Shown here: positions 20,259 through 29,790 of the stretch, piece after piece
Layout: the number at the start of each line of letters is the position of its first letter
How positions within the stretch are numbered: the stretch's first letter is position 1
The notes under the pieces: model-generated
Databases searched by the model: none
What the model was told of the DNA's origin: nothing
What the model saw: only the letters and a program-made list of their open reading frames with translations
Position numbers and translations under genes: made by a program
Source of the DNA: Vibrio japonicus
GTDB taxonomy: Bacteria > Pseudomonadota > Gammaproteobacteria > Enterobacterales > Vibrionaceae
NCBI RefSeq assembly: GCF_024582835.1
Contig: NZ_CP102096.1
Location: forward strand, 1 to 64,000
Direction: 5' to 3'
DNA: 64,000 nt

Positions 20259-22100
20259 CTAGTCCTCTAGCTTAGATTTATCTCGTACTGCCCCTTTGTC
20301 AGCACTGGTTGCCATGCTTGCGTATGCTTTCAGTGCAAAAGACACTTCACGTTCACGAGCAACGGGTTTCCAGCCTAGCTCGTCTTGCTTCACTCGGCGC
20401 TCGGCAAGCTCTTCCTCTGAGATCTCTAGAGAGATAGTACGATTTGGAATATCAATCGCGATCAGATCGCCATTTTTCACCAAGCCAATCGCGCCGCCAT
20501 TTGCTGCTTCTGGGGAAGCGTGACCGATAGACAGACCGGAAGTACCGCCAGAGAAACGACCGTCAGTCAGCAAGGCACATTCTTTACCTAAACCCATCGA
20601 CTTAAGGTAAGTAGTCGGGTAGAGCATTTCTTGCATACCCGGACCGCCTTTTGGCCCTTCGTAACGGATAACAACCACATCACCCGACTTAACTTTGCCA
20701 CCAAGGATGCCTTCTACCGCGTCTTCTTGGCTTTCAAATACCACCGCAGGGCCTGTAAATTTCAGGATGCTTTCATCAACACCCGCAGTTTTTACAATAC
20801 AGCCGTCGAGCGCGATATTGCCTTTCAGTACGGCAAGGCCACCGTCCTGGCTAAATGCGTTTTCTTTGGTGCGGATACAACCTTCAGCACGGTCATCATC
20901 TAATGTGTCCCAACGACACTCTTGCGAGAACGCTTGAGTGGTACGGATACCCGCAGGGCCAGCACGGTAGAACGATTTTACTTCTTCCGAGTCGGTCAGC
21001 ATGATGTCGTACTGCGCTAATTGCTCTTCCCAAGTCAGACCCAGTACTGTCTTAGACTGGTTGTGTAGCAAACCTGCGCGGTTCAGTTCACCAAGGATAC
21101 CGACAACACCACCTGCGCGGTGTACGTCTTCCATATGGTATTTCTGAGTGGATGGTGCGACTTTGCACAAATGCGGAACCAGACGAGACATGCGGTCGAT
21201 ATCGGTCATGTCGAAGTCGACTTCGCCTTCTTGCGCTGCCGCTAACAGGTGCAGAACTGTGTTGGTTGAACCACCCATCGCGATATCCAGAGCCATTGCG
21301 TTTTCAAACGCTGCTTTAGTCGCGATATTACGTGGTAGGGCGGTTTCATCGTCTTGCTCGTAGTAACGTTTGGTCAGCTCAACGATGCGTTTACCTGCAT
21401 TAACGAACAGTTCTTTACGATCCGCGTGCGTCGCCAGTAGTGAGCCGTTACCCGGCTGAGACAAACCAAGTGCTTCGGTCAGACAGTTCATTGAGTTTGC
21501 CGTGAACATGCCCGAACATGAACCACAAGTCGGACACGCCGAGCGTTCGATCTGTTCGCTTTGTTCGTCTGAAACTTTCGGGTCAGCGCCTTGGATCATC
21601 GCATCAACCAGATCCAGCTTGATGATTTGATCAGAAAGCTTGGTTTTACCCGCTTCCATTGGGCCACCAGAGACGAAAATTACTGGGATATTCAGGCGCA
21701 TTGACGCCATTAGCATTCCCGGAGTGATTTTGTCACAGTTAGAGATACACACCATCGCGTCAGCACAGTGCGCGTTGACCATGTACTCCACCGAGTCCGC
21801 GATCAGTTCACGTGAAGGCAGCGAGTAAAGCATGCCGCCGTGACCCATCGCGATGCCATCGTCGACTGCGATAGTGTTGAATTCTTTGGCGATGCCGCCT
21901 GCCGCTTCGATTTCGCGCGCAACAAGTTGACCAAGGTCTTTTAGATGAACGTGGCCAGGTACAAACTGAGTAAATGAGTTCACCACCGCGATGATTGGCT
22001 TACCAAAGTCTTCATCTTTTACGCCAGTTGCGCGCCACAAGGCACGTGCACCCGCCATGTTGCGTCCGTGTGTGGTGGTGGCTGATCTATATTTAGGCAT
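20259..22100 (-). CDS. ilvD: Dihydroxy-acid dehydratase
   Basis: IlvD dehydrates 2,3-dihydroxy-3-methylbutanoate and -pentanoate to the 2-oxo acids that precede valine and isoleucine, using an iron-sulfur cluster. The 613-residue protein has [20 protein letters not shown] at its start, the cluster cysteines in [13 protein letters not shown] and [18 protein letters not shown], and the C-terminal [14 protein letters not shown]. It lies 12 bases after ilvE in the operon. Confidence 0.98.
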   Translation of the reverse strand: MPKYRSATTTHGRNMAGARALWRATGVKDEDFGKPIIAVVNSFTQFVPGHVHLKDLGQLVAREIEAAGGIAKEFNTIAVDDGIAMGHGGMLYSLPSRELIADSVEYMVNAHCADAMVCISNCDKITPGMLMASMRLNIPVIFVSGGPMEAGKTKLSDQIIKLDLVDAMIQGADPKVSDEQSEQIERSACPTCGSCSGMFTANSMNCLTEALGLSQPGNGSLLATHADRKELFVNAGKRIVELTKRYYEQDDETALPRNIATKAAFENAMALDIAMGGSTNTVLHLLAAAQEGEVDFDMTDIDRMSRLVPHLCKVAPSTQKYHMEDVHRAGGVVGILGELNRAGLLHNQSKTVLGLTWEEQLAQYDIMLTDSEEVKSFYRAGPAGIRTTQAFSQECRWDTLDDDRAEGCIRTKENAFSQDGGLAVLKGNIALDGCIVKTAGVDESILKFTGPAVVFESQEDAVEGILGGKVKSGDVVVIRYEGPKGGPGMQEMLYPTTYLKSMGLGKECALLTDGRFSGGTSGLSIGHASPEAANGGAIGLVKNGDLIAIDIPNRTISLEISEEELAERRVKQDELGWKPVAREREVSFALKAYASMATSADKGAVRDKSKLED

Positions 22101-22112
22101 TGTGCTACTTCC

Positions 22113-23054
22113 TTATTCTGCATCTTGCGGGTAAACGTAATCCAACCAGCCCCACTTATCTTCAGTGGTGCCGTTGAATAGACCAAAGTACGCTTCTTGA
22201 AGCTCTTTAGTGATAGGGCCACGTTTACCGCTGCCAACTTCAATCTTATCGATAGTCGCGACTGGCACGACTTCTGCGGCTGTACCCGTCATAAACACTT
22301 CGTCTGCTAGGTACAGAGCTTCGCGGGCAATGTTTGCTTCACGAACTTCGTAACCCTTGTCACGCGCTAGCGTCATGATCGAATCACGAGTGATGCCCGG
22401 TAGGATTGCGCTGGTTGCTGGAGGTGTCGTAATAACGCCGTTTTTAACCACGAAAATATTCTCGCCTGCGCCTTCTGACAGGTAACCATCTACGCTCAAT
22501 GCGATACCTTCGTCGTAACCGTGGCGACGAGCTTCACCGCCTACAAGTAATGAAGATAGGTAGTTACCGCCGGCTTTTGCTGCCGTTGGGATGGTGTTTG
22601 GTGCCGCACGATTCCAGCTTGAAACCATCGCGCTTACGCCTTTTTCTAGGGCTTCTTCACCAAGGTAAGAGCCCCAAGGGAACGCGGCGATAATCAGATC
22701 CATCTCTGTACCCACTGGTGGGCAAACACCTAAACCCACGTTGCCAACAAAACCCAGTGGGCGAATGTACGCGCTATCGAGTTTGTTTTGACGTAGCGTT
22801 TCGCGTGTCGCTTCCATGATCTCATCGATTGAGTAAGGGATAGGGAAGCGGTAAATCTTCGCTGAATCTTTAAGACGCTGTGCGTGCTCGCGGTGACGGA
22901 AGACAATTGGTCCTTTCGGTGTGTTGTAGCAGCGCACGCCTTCGAATACCGATGTACCGTAATGCATTGCGTGAGTCAGTACGTGGACATTCGCGTCTGC
23001 CCATGGAACCATTTCACCGTTGAACCAAATGTAATCTGCAGTTTTTGTAGCCAT
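22113..23054 (-). CDS. ilvE: Branched-chain amino acid aminotransferase
   Basis: IlvE is the PLP fold-type IV transaminase that makes valine, leucine and isoleucine from their 2-oxo acids. The start chosen is the ATG at 23054 (MATKTADYIWFNGEMVPW), with ribosome site AAGGAAGG; the frame is open seven codons further. The 313 residues match the family. The segments AMHYGTSVFEGVRCY, RPLGFVGN, AKAGGNYLSSLL (with the PLP lysine) and EGAGENIFVV are present. It lies 11 bases after ilvM. Confidence 0.97.
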   Translation of the reverse strand: MATKTADYIWFNGEMVPWADANVHVLTHAMHYGTSVFEGVRCYNTPKGPIVFRHREHAQRLKDSAKIYRFPIPYSIDEIMEATRETLRQNKLDSAYIRPLGFVGNVGLGVCPPVGTEMDLIIAAFPWGSYLGEEALEKGVSAMVSSWNRAAPNTIPTAAKAGGNYLSSLLVGGEARRHGYDEGIALSVDGYLSEGAGENIFVVKNGVITTPPATSAILPGITRDSIMTLARDKGYEVREANIAREALYLADEVFMTGTAAEVVPVATIDKIEVGSGKRGPITKELQEAYFGLFNGTTEDKWGWLDYVYPQDAE

Positions 23055-23065
23055 TATTGCCTTCC

Positions 23066-23350
23066 TTATGCACAAATCTTTTGTTGTAAGTTGTTGTTTG
23101 GTAGTTCGTCGCTCGCGATTTTCGTCACATCAACCGTTCGAACGTCCCAGAGTTTCTCTATCTGATTAGTAATGAAAGAGATTGGACGATCACTATCTAC
23201 AATAATCTCAACGCTCGCTACTTTGCTTTCGTGATTTTGTGTAGCTGCTACCTGTTTGATGACGAATCCACGGTGGCGAACGACGCGAAGAACACGTTCC
23301 AAAAGGACTGGTTTATCATCAGCTTTGATGTCTAATAGATATCTTTCCAT
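23066..23350 (-). CDS. ilvM: Acetolactate synthase II, small regulatory subunit
   Basis: IlvM is the ACT-domain regulatory subunit of acetohydroxyacid synthase II. The ATG at 23350 gives a 94-residue protein, MERYLLDIKADDKPV, with the family core LLERVLRVVRHRGF at about 16-29 and a single ACT fold. The open frame reaches further upstream inside ilvG, but the short form fits the family length. It begins one base after the ilvG stop, so translation is coupled, keeping subunit ratios balanced. Confidence 0.95.
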   Translation of the reverse strand: MERYLLDIKADDKPVLLERVLRVVRHRGFVIKQVAATQNHESKVASVEIIVDSDRPISFITNQIEKLWDVRTVDVTKIASDELPNNNLQQKICA

Positions 23351-23351
23351 G

Positions 23352-24998
23352 TTATGTGTTCTCCAGCATGTCATTATTTGAAGCGCCTGGCGGTACAAGT
23401 GGCCATACGTTTTCTTCTTCGTCGATCATAACGTGAAGCACGTATGACGTTTTGCTCTCTAGCATCTCTTTTAACGCTGGCTCCACCTCTTCTTTTTTAG
23501 TGATGGTTTTTCCTGGAATATCAAAAGCTTTTGCTAGCATGATAAAGTCCGGATTGTCATCAAGAATGGTTTCACTGTGGCGACCATCAAAAAATAGAGA
23601 TTGCCACTGACGAACCATACCCAAACGTTGGTTGTTTAAGAGAACGATTTTGACCGGGATTTGGCGGCGCTTTAATGTCCCCAATTCCTGAACGTTCATC
23701 ATAAACGAGCCATCACCAGTAATAAGAATAGACTGATCATCTGGTCTCGCGACTGCTGCGCCCATTGCGGCAGGAAGGCCAAAGCCCATCGTCCCAAGGC
23801 CAGCGGATGTGATGAAGTTTTGTGGCTCACGCGGTTGGATATGCTGCGCTGCCCACATTTGGTGCTGGCCGACATCGGTCGAGACGATCGCGCTGTCTGG
23901 CATCAGGTCGGAAAGTTGTTTCAATAGGCCCGGTGCGTAGATAAGCTCGCCCGGATGATCGTATCGCCACTTAAATCCGCTACGCAGACTTTCGCTGTGT
24001 TTGACCCAAGGGGTGATATCTTGAGTCAATTCTAATTGGGCCAAGCTTTCAGGGATTTCGCCACGGACAGGTGCGTTTGCTTGACGAAGTTTATGGATCT
24101 CAGCCGCATCAATATCAATATGGATAACTTTTGCGTTAGGGGCAAACGTGTCTAGCTTGCCTGTCACTCGGTCATCAAATCGCGCACCAACAGCAATTAA
24201 CAGGTCACACTCTTGCACGACTAAGTTGGCCGCTTTGGTACCATGCATGCCCAGCATGCCAAGGTAGTGAGGATCGTGACGCTCAATCGTACCTAAGCCT
24301 TTTAATGTGCTAACTGAAGGCATTGGGTTAAGACGCAGGAACTCGCGAACCGCTGGCGTAGCATGGCCTAACTGGACACCACCACCGACGTATAAAACAG
24401 GTCGAGAGCTCTGTGATAGCAGCTCTTGGGCTTTAGCTATTGCGTCTGAGCTGGCAACTGGCATTGGTGGAGGAGTAAAAGAAGGAAGGTGTTCTACAGG
24501 AGCTTGTGCTAGCTGTACATCTTTAGCGATATCAACGATTACCGGGCCTGGACGGCCTGTTTTCGCGACTTCAAACGCTTCGGCCATGGTTGGCGCAAGT
24601 TCGTTGATATCGGTAACTAAGTAGCTGTGCTTGGTACAAGAAAGTGACATACCGATCACATCCATTTCCTGGAAAGCGTCTGTCCCGATATGAGAGCTGG
24701 CTACCTGACCTGTGATGGCCACCAGCGGGATAGAATCCATAAAGGCATCGGCTAGACCGGTTACTAGGTTGGTGGCACCTGGCCCTGATGTTGCCATACA
24801 AACAGCCACATCTTGAGTCGAGCGCGCCATGCCGATTGCAGCCATTGCTGCCCCTTGTTCGTGACGACAGAGTATGTGTTCAACACCGCCATCGTATAAT
24901 GCGTCGTAAATTGGCATGATTGCACCGCCTGGGTAACCAAAAACGGTTTTGATTCCCTGTTGCTGCAACGCGGCTACGACTAACTCAGCTCCTGTCAT
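23352..24998 (-). CDS. ilvG: Acetolactate synthase II, large catalytic subunit
   Basis: IlvG is the thiamine-diphosphate enzyme that condenses pyruvate with pyruvate or 2-oxobutanoate, the first shared step to valine, leucine and isoleucine. The best start is the ATG at 24998 behind GGGAGG, giving 548 residues ([20 protein letters not shown]); a GTG one codon upstream is also open. Catalytic Glu lies in [13 protein letters not shown], and the ThDP/Mg motif is [12 protein letters not shown] near 427. The gene is intact, unlike the frameshifted ilvG of E. coli K-12. Confidence 0.97.
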   Translation of the reverse strand: MTGAELVVAALQQQGIKTVFGYPGGAIMPIYDALYDGGVEHILCRHEQGAAMAAIGMARSTQDVAVCMATSGPGATNLVTGLADAFMDSIPLVAITGQVASSHIGTDAFQEMDVIGMSLSCTKHSYLVTDINELAPTMAEAFEVAKTGRPGPVIVDIAKDVQLAQAPVEHLPSFTPPPMPVASSDAIAKAQELLSQSSRPVLYVGGGVQLGHATPAVREFLRLNPMPSVSTLKGLGTIERHDPHYLGMLGMHGTKAANLVVQECDLLIAVGARFDDRVTGKLDTFAPNAKVIHIDIDAAEIHKLRQANAPVRGEIPESLAQLELTQDITPWVKHSESLRSGFKWRYDHPGELIYAPGLLKQLSDLMPDSAIVSTDVGQHQMWAAQHIQPREPQNFITSAGLGTMGFGLPAAMGAAVARPDDQSILITGDGSFMMNVQELGTLKRRQIPVKIVLLNNQRLGMVRQWQSLFFDGRHSETILDDNPDFIMLAKAFDIPGKTITKKEEVEPALKEMLESKTSYVLHVMIDEEENVWPLVPPGASNNDMLENT

Positions 24999-25133
24999 CA
25001 CATTCCTCCCTGTTTATCGCTGTTGCGATTTCTTTTTTGTATGCACGTCATGTGCGCTCCCATTCTTCCTGTTAATTCTGACCTTTGAACGACTTTGGTC
25101 AGGATGAACCCTGTTTTTTAGCTTCTAAGTTGC

Positions 25134-25171
25134 AAAAAACCCCCGGACTTTTCAGTGCGGGGGTTTTTTTT
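25134..25171 (-). terminator. Transcription attenuator of the ilv operon
   Basis: Between ilvL and ilvG, AAAACCCCCG and CGGGGGTTTT form a strong stem (with inner ACT/AGT pairs around GAAA) followed by a T run on the minus strand. It lies 9 bases after the ilvL stop, the position of the terminator in amino-acid attenuators. The remaining leader to ilvG is about 135 bases. Confidence 0.88.
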
Positions 25172-25180
25172 ATTCTGTGG

Positions 25181-25270
25181 CTATTTTTCGCCCACCATAC
25201 CCCGCGCGGAATCAATAATGACCACGATAATCAGGACAATCAGTGCGTTAGTGCGGGCGGTTAAGTTCAT
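25181..25270 (-). CDS. ilvL: ilvGMEDA operon leader peptide
   Basis: A 29-codon frame, MNLTARTNAL then a run rich in Ile, Val and Leu (ten of ten residues, LIVLIIVVII), and a stop at 25181. A second ATG directly upstream (25273) could add one residue. Ribosome stalling at these codons when charged branched-chain tRNAs run low would favour an antiterminator over the downstream hairpin. Position, composition and the terminator after it identify it as IlvL despite little sequence identity to the enterobacterial peptide. Confidence 0.9.
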   Translation of the reverse strand: MNLTARTNALIVLIIVVIIDSARGMVGEK

Positions 25271-25479
25271 CATTCTTATCTAATGTTGTGTTTGTGCAAA
25301 TATGGTTCTAAATAGCTTACGCCTTTAGTGGTATCACACCTATCCGTTAAATGACAAGCAAAAAGTCATACTTTTTTCACATTTTATCAGCATCTGTTCG
25401 GGATATATAACAAGCATGATGACGTTTTATACAGCTTATCAAGGAGATGAAGAGTGAATGGGATGAAAGTGGGTAAATT

Positions 25480-27003
25480 ATGGGATTAGCAATTGTTCAT
25501 AGTCGAGCTTCGGTTGGTGTTGAAGCACCCAATGTAACGGTTGAAGTGCATATTAGTAACGGAATGCCGGGGTTCACTCTAGTCGGTCTTCCCGAAACAA
25601 CAGTTAAAGAGTCACGAGATCGGGTGCGTAGTGCGATCATTAACTCGCGTTTTGAATTTCCGGCCAAGCGAATTACCGTCAACTTAGCGCCAGCGGATTT
25701 ACCCAAAGAAGGCGGTCGGTTCGATTTACCTATTGCGCTGGGCATTTTGGCTGCTTCAGAACAGCTCCCAGTCACCGAGCTAAACGATAAAGAATTTGTA
25801 GGGGAGTTGGCTTTATCCGGTGAGCTGCGAACGGTGAAAGGGGTGTTGCCCGCCGCGTTAGCCGCTAATCGAGACAAACGCTCTTTGGTTGTTCCTCACC
25901 AAAATGGTGATCAGGCGGCGCTGGTGGGGAAAGCGACGCACAAGTCAGCGCAGAGTCTACTCGAAGTGTGCGCTGATTTATGTGGGCAGCAATCTCTCAG
26001 CCTTCATCAGACGAGCAATCGAATTCAGCCAGCATCGAATGGCCGTGATCTTCAGGACATTATTGGTCAGCAGCAAGGTAAACGAGCGCTCGAAATCGCT
26101 GCCGCTGGCAATCACAACTTGCTATTTCTGGGGCCTCCTGGGACGGGCAAAACGATGCTCGCGTCGAGACTGTGTGACTTGCTGCCTGAAATGAACGATG
26201 AAGAAGCGATGGAAACCGCTTCCGTTGCCTCGCTGACCCAACAGGAAATCAATATTAATAACTGGAAGCAGCGTCCGTTTAGAGCACCTCACCACTCCAG
26301 CTCAATGGCGGCGCTAGTTGGTGGTGGCTCAATTCCTCGCCCTGGCGAGATCTCTTTAGCGCATAACGGCCTATTATTTTTGGACGAAATGCCTGAATTT
26401 GAAAGAAAGGTACTTGATTCATTGCGAGAACCGCTAGAGTCGGGAGAAATTATCATTTCTCGTGCACAAGGGAAAACCCGTTTTCCCGCTCGTTTCCAAT
26501 TGGTGGGTGCGCTCAATCCTAGCCCAACGGGTTATTATGAAGGCAACCAATCTCGCGTTAACCCACAAACCATATTGCGCTACTTGAGCCGCTTATCTGG
26601 TCCATTACTCGATCGATTTGATATGTCGATTGAAATCCCATCGCTACCCAAAGGGACATTAGCCGAAGGTGGCGATCGGGGAGAGCCAACGTCTGTTGTC
26701 AGAGATCGAGTGCTGGAAGCCAGAGCGAGAATGGAGCATCGGGCAAAGAAGTCCAATGCGTTGTTGGGCAGCCGCGAGATAGAAAAGCATTGTCCTTTGC
26801 AAAAACAGGACGCTCAATTTTTAGAAAGTGCTTTGCACCAATTAGGGTTATCGATTCGGGCCTATCACCGCATCATCAAAGTTGCTCGCACCATCGCTGA
26901 TTTGGAAGGAAAAAGTCATATAGAACGTTCCCATCTTGCCGAAGCATTAGGCTACCGCGCGATGGATCGGTTGTTGAAACAATTGACGGCACAAGCGGTG
27001 TAG
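25480..27003 (+). CDS. comM: ComM/YifB family Mg-chelatase-like helicase
   Basis: ComM is an AAA+ hexameric branch-migration helicase that extends RecA-made joints during natural transformation in Vibrio and relatives. The 507-residue protein starts MGLAIVHSRASVGVEAPNV and has an N-terminal Lon-protease-like fold (about 1-170, PETTVKESRDRVRSA) and a Mg-chelatase AAA+ core with Walker A GPPGTGKT at 218-225 and FLDEMPEF as Walker B. A C-terminal helical domain follows. It is divergent from ilvL; 207 bases hold both promoters. A good ribosome site (AAGGAG, 25441) belongs to a tiny frame overlapping the start. Confidence 0.95.
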   Translation: MGLAIVHSRASVGVEAPNVTVEVHISNGMPGFTLVGLPETTVKESRDRVRSAIINSRFEFPAKRITVNLAPADLPKEGGRFDLPIALGILAASEQLPVTELNDKEFVGELALSGELRTVKGVLPAALAANRDKRSLVVPHQNGDQAALVGKATHKSAQSLLEVCADLCGQQSLSLHQTSNRIQPASNGRDLQDIIGQQQGKRALEIAAAGNHNLLFLGPPGTGKTMLASRLCDLLPEMNDEEAMETASVASLTQQEININNWKQRPFRAPHHSSSMAALVGGGSIPRPGEISLAHNGLLFLDEMPEFERKVLDSLREPLESGEIIISRAQGKTRFPARFQLVGALNPSPTGYYEGNQSRVNPQTILRYLSRLSGPLLDRFDMSIEIPSLPKGTLAEGGDRGEPTSVVRDRVLEARARMEHRAKKSNALLGSREIEKHCPLQKQDAQFLESALHQLGLSIRAYHRIIKVARTIADLEGKSHIERSHLAEALGYRAMDRLLKQLTAQAV

Positions 27004-27132
27004 TAGGGGAAAGTCCTGCCATTTTGTCTGAATTGAGCGGAATCGTCTTGTTTTACCTGTTGATAGGGTAAACGTTTTCGTATCCATTTATTGCAACGAT
27101 ATTATGTTTTTTGTTGCGTTTATTAGAACGGA

Positions 27133-27222
27133 TTGTTGGTTATATAGCATTAGTGACAGTGTGGTAATTATGATTTAATCAATTTGCTACACAAGCAAAA
27201 TGGAATGATTTATAACCAACAA
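27133..27222 (+). repeat. 12-bp perfect inverted repeat upstream of the DUF3100 gene
   Basis: TTGTTGGTTATA (27133-27144) recurs inverted as TATAACCAACAA (27211-27222), with 66 bases between. The second arm ends against the AAGGAAG ribosome site of the next gene. It could be a pair of operator half-sites looped by a regulator or, if transcription starts upstream, a long stem near the ribosome site. Confidence 0.7.
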
Positions 27223-27233
27223 GGAAGCTAAAG

Positions 27234-28076
27234 ATGAACAGCTTGAAAGGACAGTTGGGCAATTGGAGACTTCACCTTTTGGTGATTGCAATTGCGGTAT
27301 TCGCCGAACTCGTCGGCGTAATCAAAGTGCCGTTAGGCAGCAGCAGTGTGGTACTGCTTCCCCTCTTTTACGCATTTATTATCGGTCTGGTTTTTAACCC
27401 GAATGTGGTCAGCGCCGCTAAGCTGATACTCAGCTCTAAACAGGCTGAAAAAGCCACGCCAATCATCATTATTTCTGTACTTCCTTTTTTGGCGAAATTC
27501 GGCACGTTAATCGGTCCTTCTCTGAATAAAATCATGGCGATTGGTCCGGCAATGATTTTTCAGGAACTTGGCAACCTCGGAACCATCTTGATAGCGATGC
27601 CCGTTGCTATTCTGCTATTAAAAATGGGACGCGAGTCGGTCGGCGCGTGTTTCTCTATCGCCCGTGAACCAAACATCGCACTGATTTCAGACAAATATGG
27701 CTTGAAGAGCCCAGAAGGCATCGGTGTCATGGGTGTGTACGTAATGGGCACCATGTTTGGTACGTTGTATTTTGCGATTCTGGCTTCTTTGCTTGCATCA
27801 ACAGAATGGTTTGATGTCCGCGCACTGGCTATGGCATGTGGCGTGGGCAGTGGCAGTATGACGGCAGCGTGTTCAGCGGCGTTAGGTGAAAGTGTCCCAG
27901 CGATGAAAGAGGAAATTCTTGCACTGGCTGGTGCGAGTAACTTGTTAACTAACGCGACAGGTCTGTTTGTCGGGTTGTTTATCGCCCTACCTTTGACCGA
28001 AAAACTGTACCGCTTACTTGCGGGTAACAAGATGGAGAAACAAGCACAGCAGTCAGGGAGTGATCTAAATGTCTAA
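27234..28076 (+). CDS. DUF3100 family multi-spanning membrane protein
   Basis: A 280-residue protein with about eight hydrophobic segments and small loops, recognised from memory as the DUF3100 family. Its Gly-rich motifs (GTLIGPSLNKIMAIGPA, ACGVGSGSMTAACSAALGE) lie between helices as in two-component or bile-acid-type carriers. It has a good ribosome site (AAGGAAGC) and overlaps the next gene by 8 bases, so the two are co-translated, probably as partner subunits. With an amidohydrolase next in the operon, a carrier for an N-acylated or amide substrate is likely but unproven. Confidence 0.75.
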   Translation: MNSLKGQLGNWRLHLLVIAIAVFAELVGVIKVPLGSSSVVLLPLFYAFIIGLVFNPNVVSAAKLILSSKQAEKATPIIIISVLPFLAKFGTLIGPSLNKIMAIGPAMIFQELGNLGTILIAMPVAILLLKMGRESVGACFSIAREPNIALISDKYGLKSPEGIGVMGVYVMGTMFGTLYFAILASLLASTEWFDVRALAMACGVGSGSMTAACSAALGESVPAMKEEILALAGASNLLTNATGLFVGLFIALPLTEKLYRLLAGNKMEKQAQQSGSDLNV

Positions 28077-28539
28077 TACAGCAACGAAAAAGAATGTAAA
28101 TGCCGATATCAACTTGCTCGATTACGCGATGGTGTTGGCCATTGTTTGTGTCGTCGCGCTGATCAGTAACTGGACTGGCACGGGCGTGACACCTCTATCA
28201 GCCTTGCCGGGCATGGTGATCATCTTTGCTATGGTGATGGCGGGATTGGTGTTAGCTAAGGTGATGCCGTTTTATTTACCATCGGTAGCGTGGTTGTCGG
28301 TAGTCAGTGTGTTACTCACTATTCCTGCCTCTCCACTTGCTGAGCCGATTTTAGGTTACGTAAAAGATATTAACTTTTTGAGTTTGGTTACTCCGGTGCT
28401 GGCTTATGCTGGCCTAGCGATCAGTAAACATGAAGTCACTACCTTTAAATCTGCTGGTGGTAAGATCGTACTGATTGCTATCTTGGTCTTTACTGGAACT
28501 TATATTGGTTCAGCTCTGGTTGCGAACGCGCTGCTGTAA
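28069..28539 (+). CDS. Small multi-spanning membrane protein, partner of DUF3100
   Basis: A 156-residue protein with a short charged N-terminus and four or five hydrophobic helices. I know no name for it. Its start overlaps the end of the DUF3100 gene by 8 bases and its stop lies 57 bases before the amidohydrolase. Position and size suggest the small subunit of a two-subunit carrier. Confidence 0.72.
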   Translation: MSNTATKKNVNADINLLDYAMVLAIVCVVALISNWTGTGVTPLSALPGMVIIFAMVMAGLVLAKVMPFYLPSVAWLSVVSVLLTIPASPLAEPILGYVKDINFLSLVTPVLAYAGLAISKHEVTTFKSAGGKIVLIAILVFTGTYIGSALVANALL

Positions 28540-28596
28540 GTGCGTTCAGCCAGGTTGGATAACGTGAATCAAAAGAATAAATCGGCTAGAAAGGTT

Positions 28597-29769
28597 ATGA
28601 CAGAATACATCAAACATCACTCCGAAGAGCATGCTCAGCTTGTACAATGGCGACGTGATATCCATGCCCACCCAGAAACCGCCTATGAGGAGTTTAGGAC
28701 GTCGGAGGTTGTGGCCGACATCCTAACTAACTTAGGTTTGAAGGTGCATCGTGGTTTGGGTGGTACTGGCGTGGTTGCCACTTTACACGGCAGTTTAGGA
28801 GAGGGCGAAAGTATTGGCTTACGAGCAGATATGGACGCACTCGACCTTGATGAGCTGAACACTTTTGCTCATTGCTCAACCCACCAGGGTAAAATGCACG
28901 CTTGCGGCCACGATGGTCATACGACCATGCTTCTGGGCGCTGCTGTCATGCTGGCGAAAAATCCGCACTTCAAAGGAACGGTGCATTTCATTTTCCAACC
29001 TGCGGAAGAAAATGAAGCGGGTGCAAAAGCGATGATTGAAGACGGCTTGTTTGAGCGTTTTCCTGTCAAAGAAGTGTACGGTCTGCACAACTGGCCGGCC
29101 TTGCCTGCTGGTGAAGCGGCAGTGCACGATGGTGCCGTAATGGCGGCGTTTGATACTTTTGATATCAAAATCGTCGGTGCAGGTGGACACGGTGCGATGC
29201 CGCACGACACCATAGACCCAATCTATACCGCCAGTTTGATCGTCAATGCTCTGCAAAGCGTGATTAGCCGTAACCTCGATCCACAAAAGTCGGGGGTGAT
29301 CAGTGTGACGCAAATCAACGCGGGTCACGCGTATAACGTAATACCAGAAGAGGTGGTATTCAAAGGCACAACGCGTTCGTTCTGTCCTCAAGTTCGTGAC
29401 TTGATCGAGTCGAGAATGAAAGAGGTGGTGACAAGCATTGCGCAGGCACAAGGGTGTAAGGCTGAGATTGTCTATACTCGACGTTATCCCGCGACGATAA
29501 ACACACCAGAGGAAGCGGCAAAGTGTCGCGCAGTATTGGAACAAATGCCGGAGATCTCGCGTTTGCATCTGAACCCACCTGCAAGTATGGGCGGTGAAGA
29601 TTTCGCGTTTATGTTGGAGCAACGACCGGGTGCTTACATCTGGTTGGGTAATGGTAGCCAAGAGCATACCCATAACCTGCACAGCCCGAACTATGATTTC
29701 AATGATGATGTTCTGCCTATTGGCGCGAACTTCTGGGTCAGGCTGGTGCAGCATTTACTGACCAAATAA
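28597..29769 (+). CDS. M20-family metal-dependent amidohydrolase (hippurate/aminoacylase type)
   Basis: A 390-residue zinc amidohydrolase of the M20 family, cytoplasmic, which cleaves amide bonds of N-acyl amino acids or similar. The ATG at 28597 is preceded by AAAGG; the frame is open 19 codons upstream but that part is not family-like. The metal ligands are visible: HACGHDGHT at 101-109, the catalytic Glu pair in FQPAEENEAGA at 134-144, and YGLHNWP near 164. It follows the two membrane proteins, suggesting import followed by hydrolysis. The true substrate is unknown. Confidence 0.88.
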   Translation: MTEYIKHHSEEHAQLVQWRRDIHAHPETAYEEFRTSEVVADILTNLGLKVHRGLGGTGVVATLHGSLGEGESIGLRADMDALDLDELNTFAHCSTHQGKMHACGHDGHTTMLLGAAVMLAKNPHFKGTVHFIFQPAEENEAGAKAMIEDGLFERFPVKEVYGLHNWPALPAGEAAVHDGAVMAAFDTFDIKIVGAGGHGAMPHDTIDPIYTASLIVNALQSVISRNLDPQKSGVISVTQINAGHAYNVIPEEVVFKGTTRSFCPQVRDLIESRMKEVVTSIAQAQGCKAEIVYTRRYPATINTPEEAAKCRAVLEQMPEISRLHLNPPASMGGEDFAFMLEQRPGAYIWLGNGSQEHTHNLHSPNYDFNDDVLPIGANFWVRLVQHLLTK

Positions 29770-29790
29770 AGGATTAACAATACCAGACCG

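Noticed and set aside
28876..29754. 292-codon open frame antisense to the M20 gene
   Set aside because: It is a shadow of the M20 coding frame, rich in Arg, His and Cys as such shadows are. The M20 frame has conserved metal ligands.
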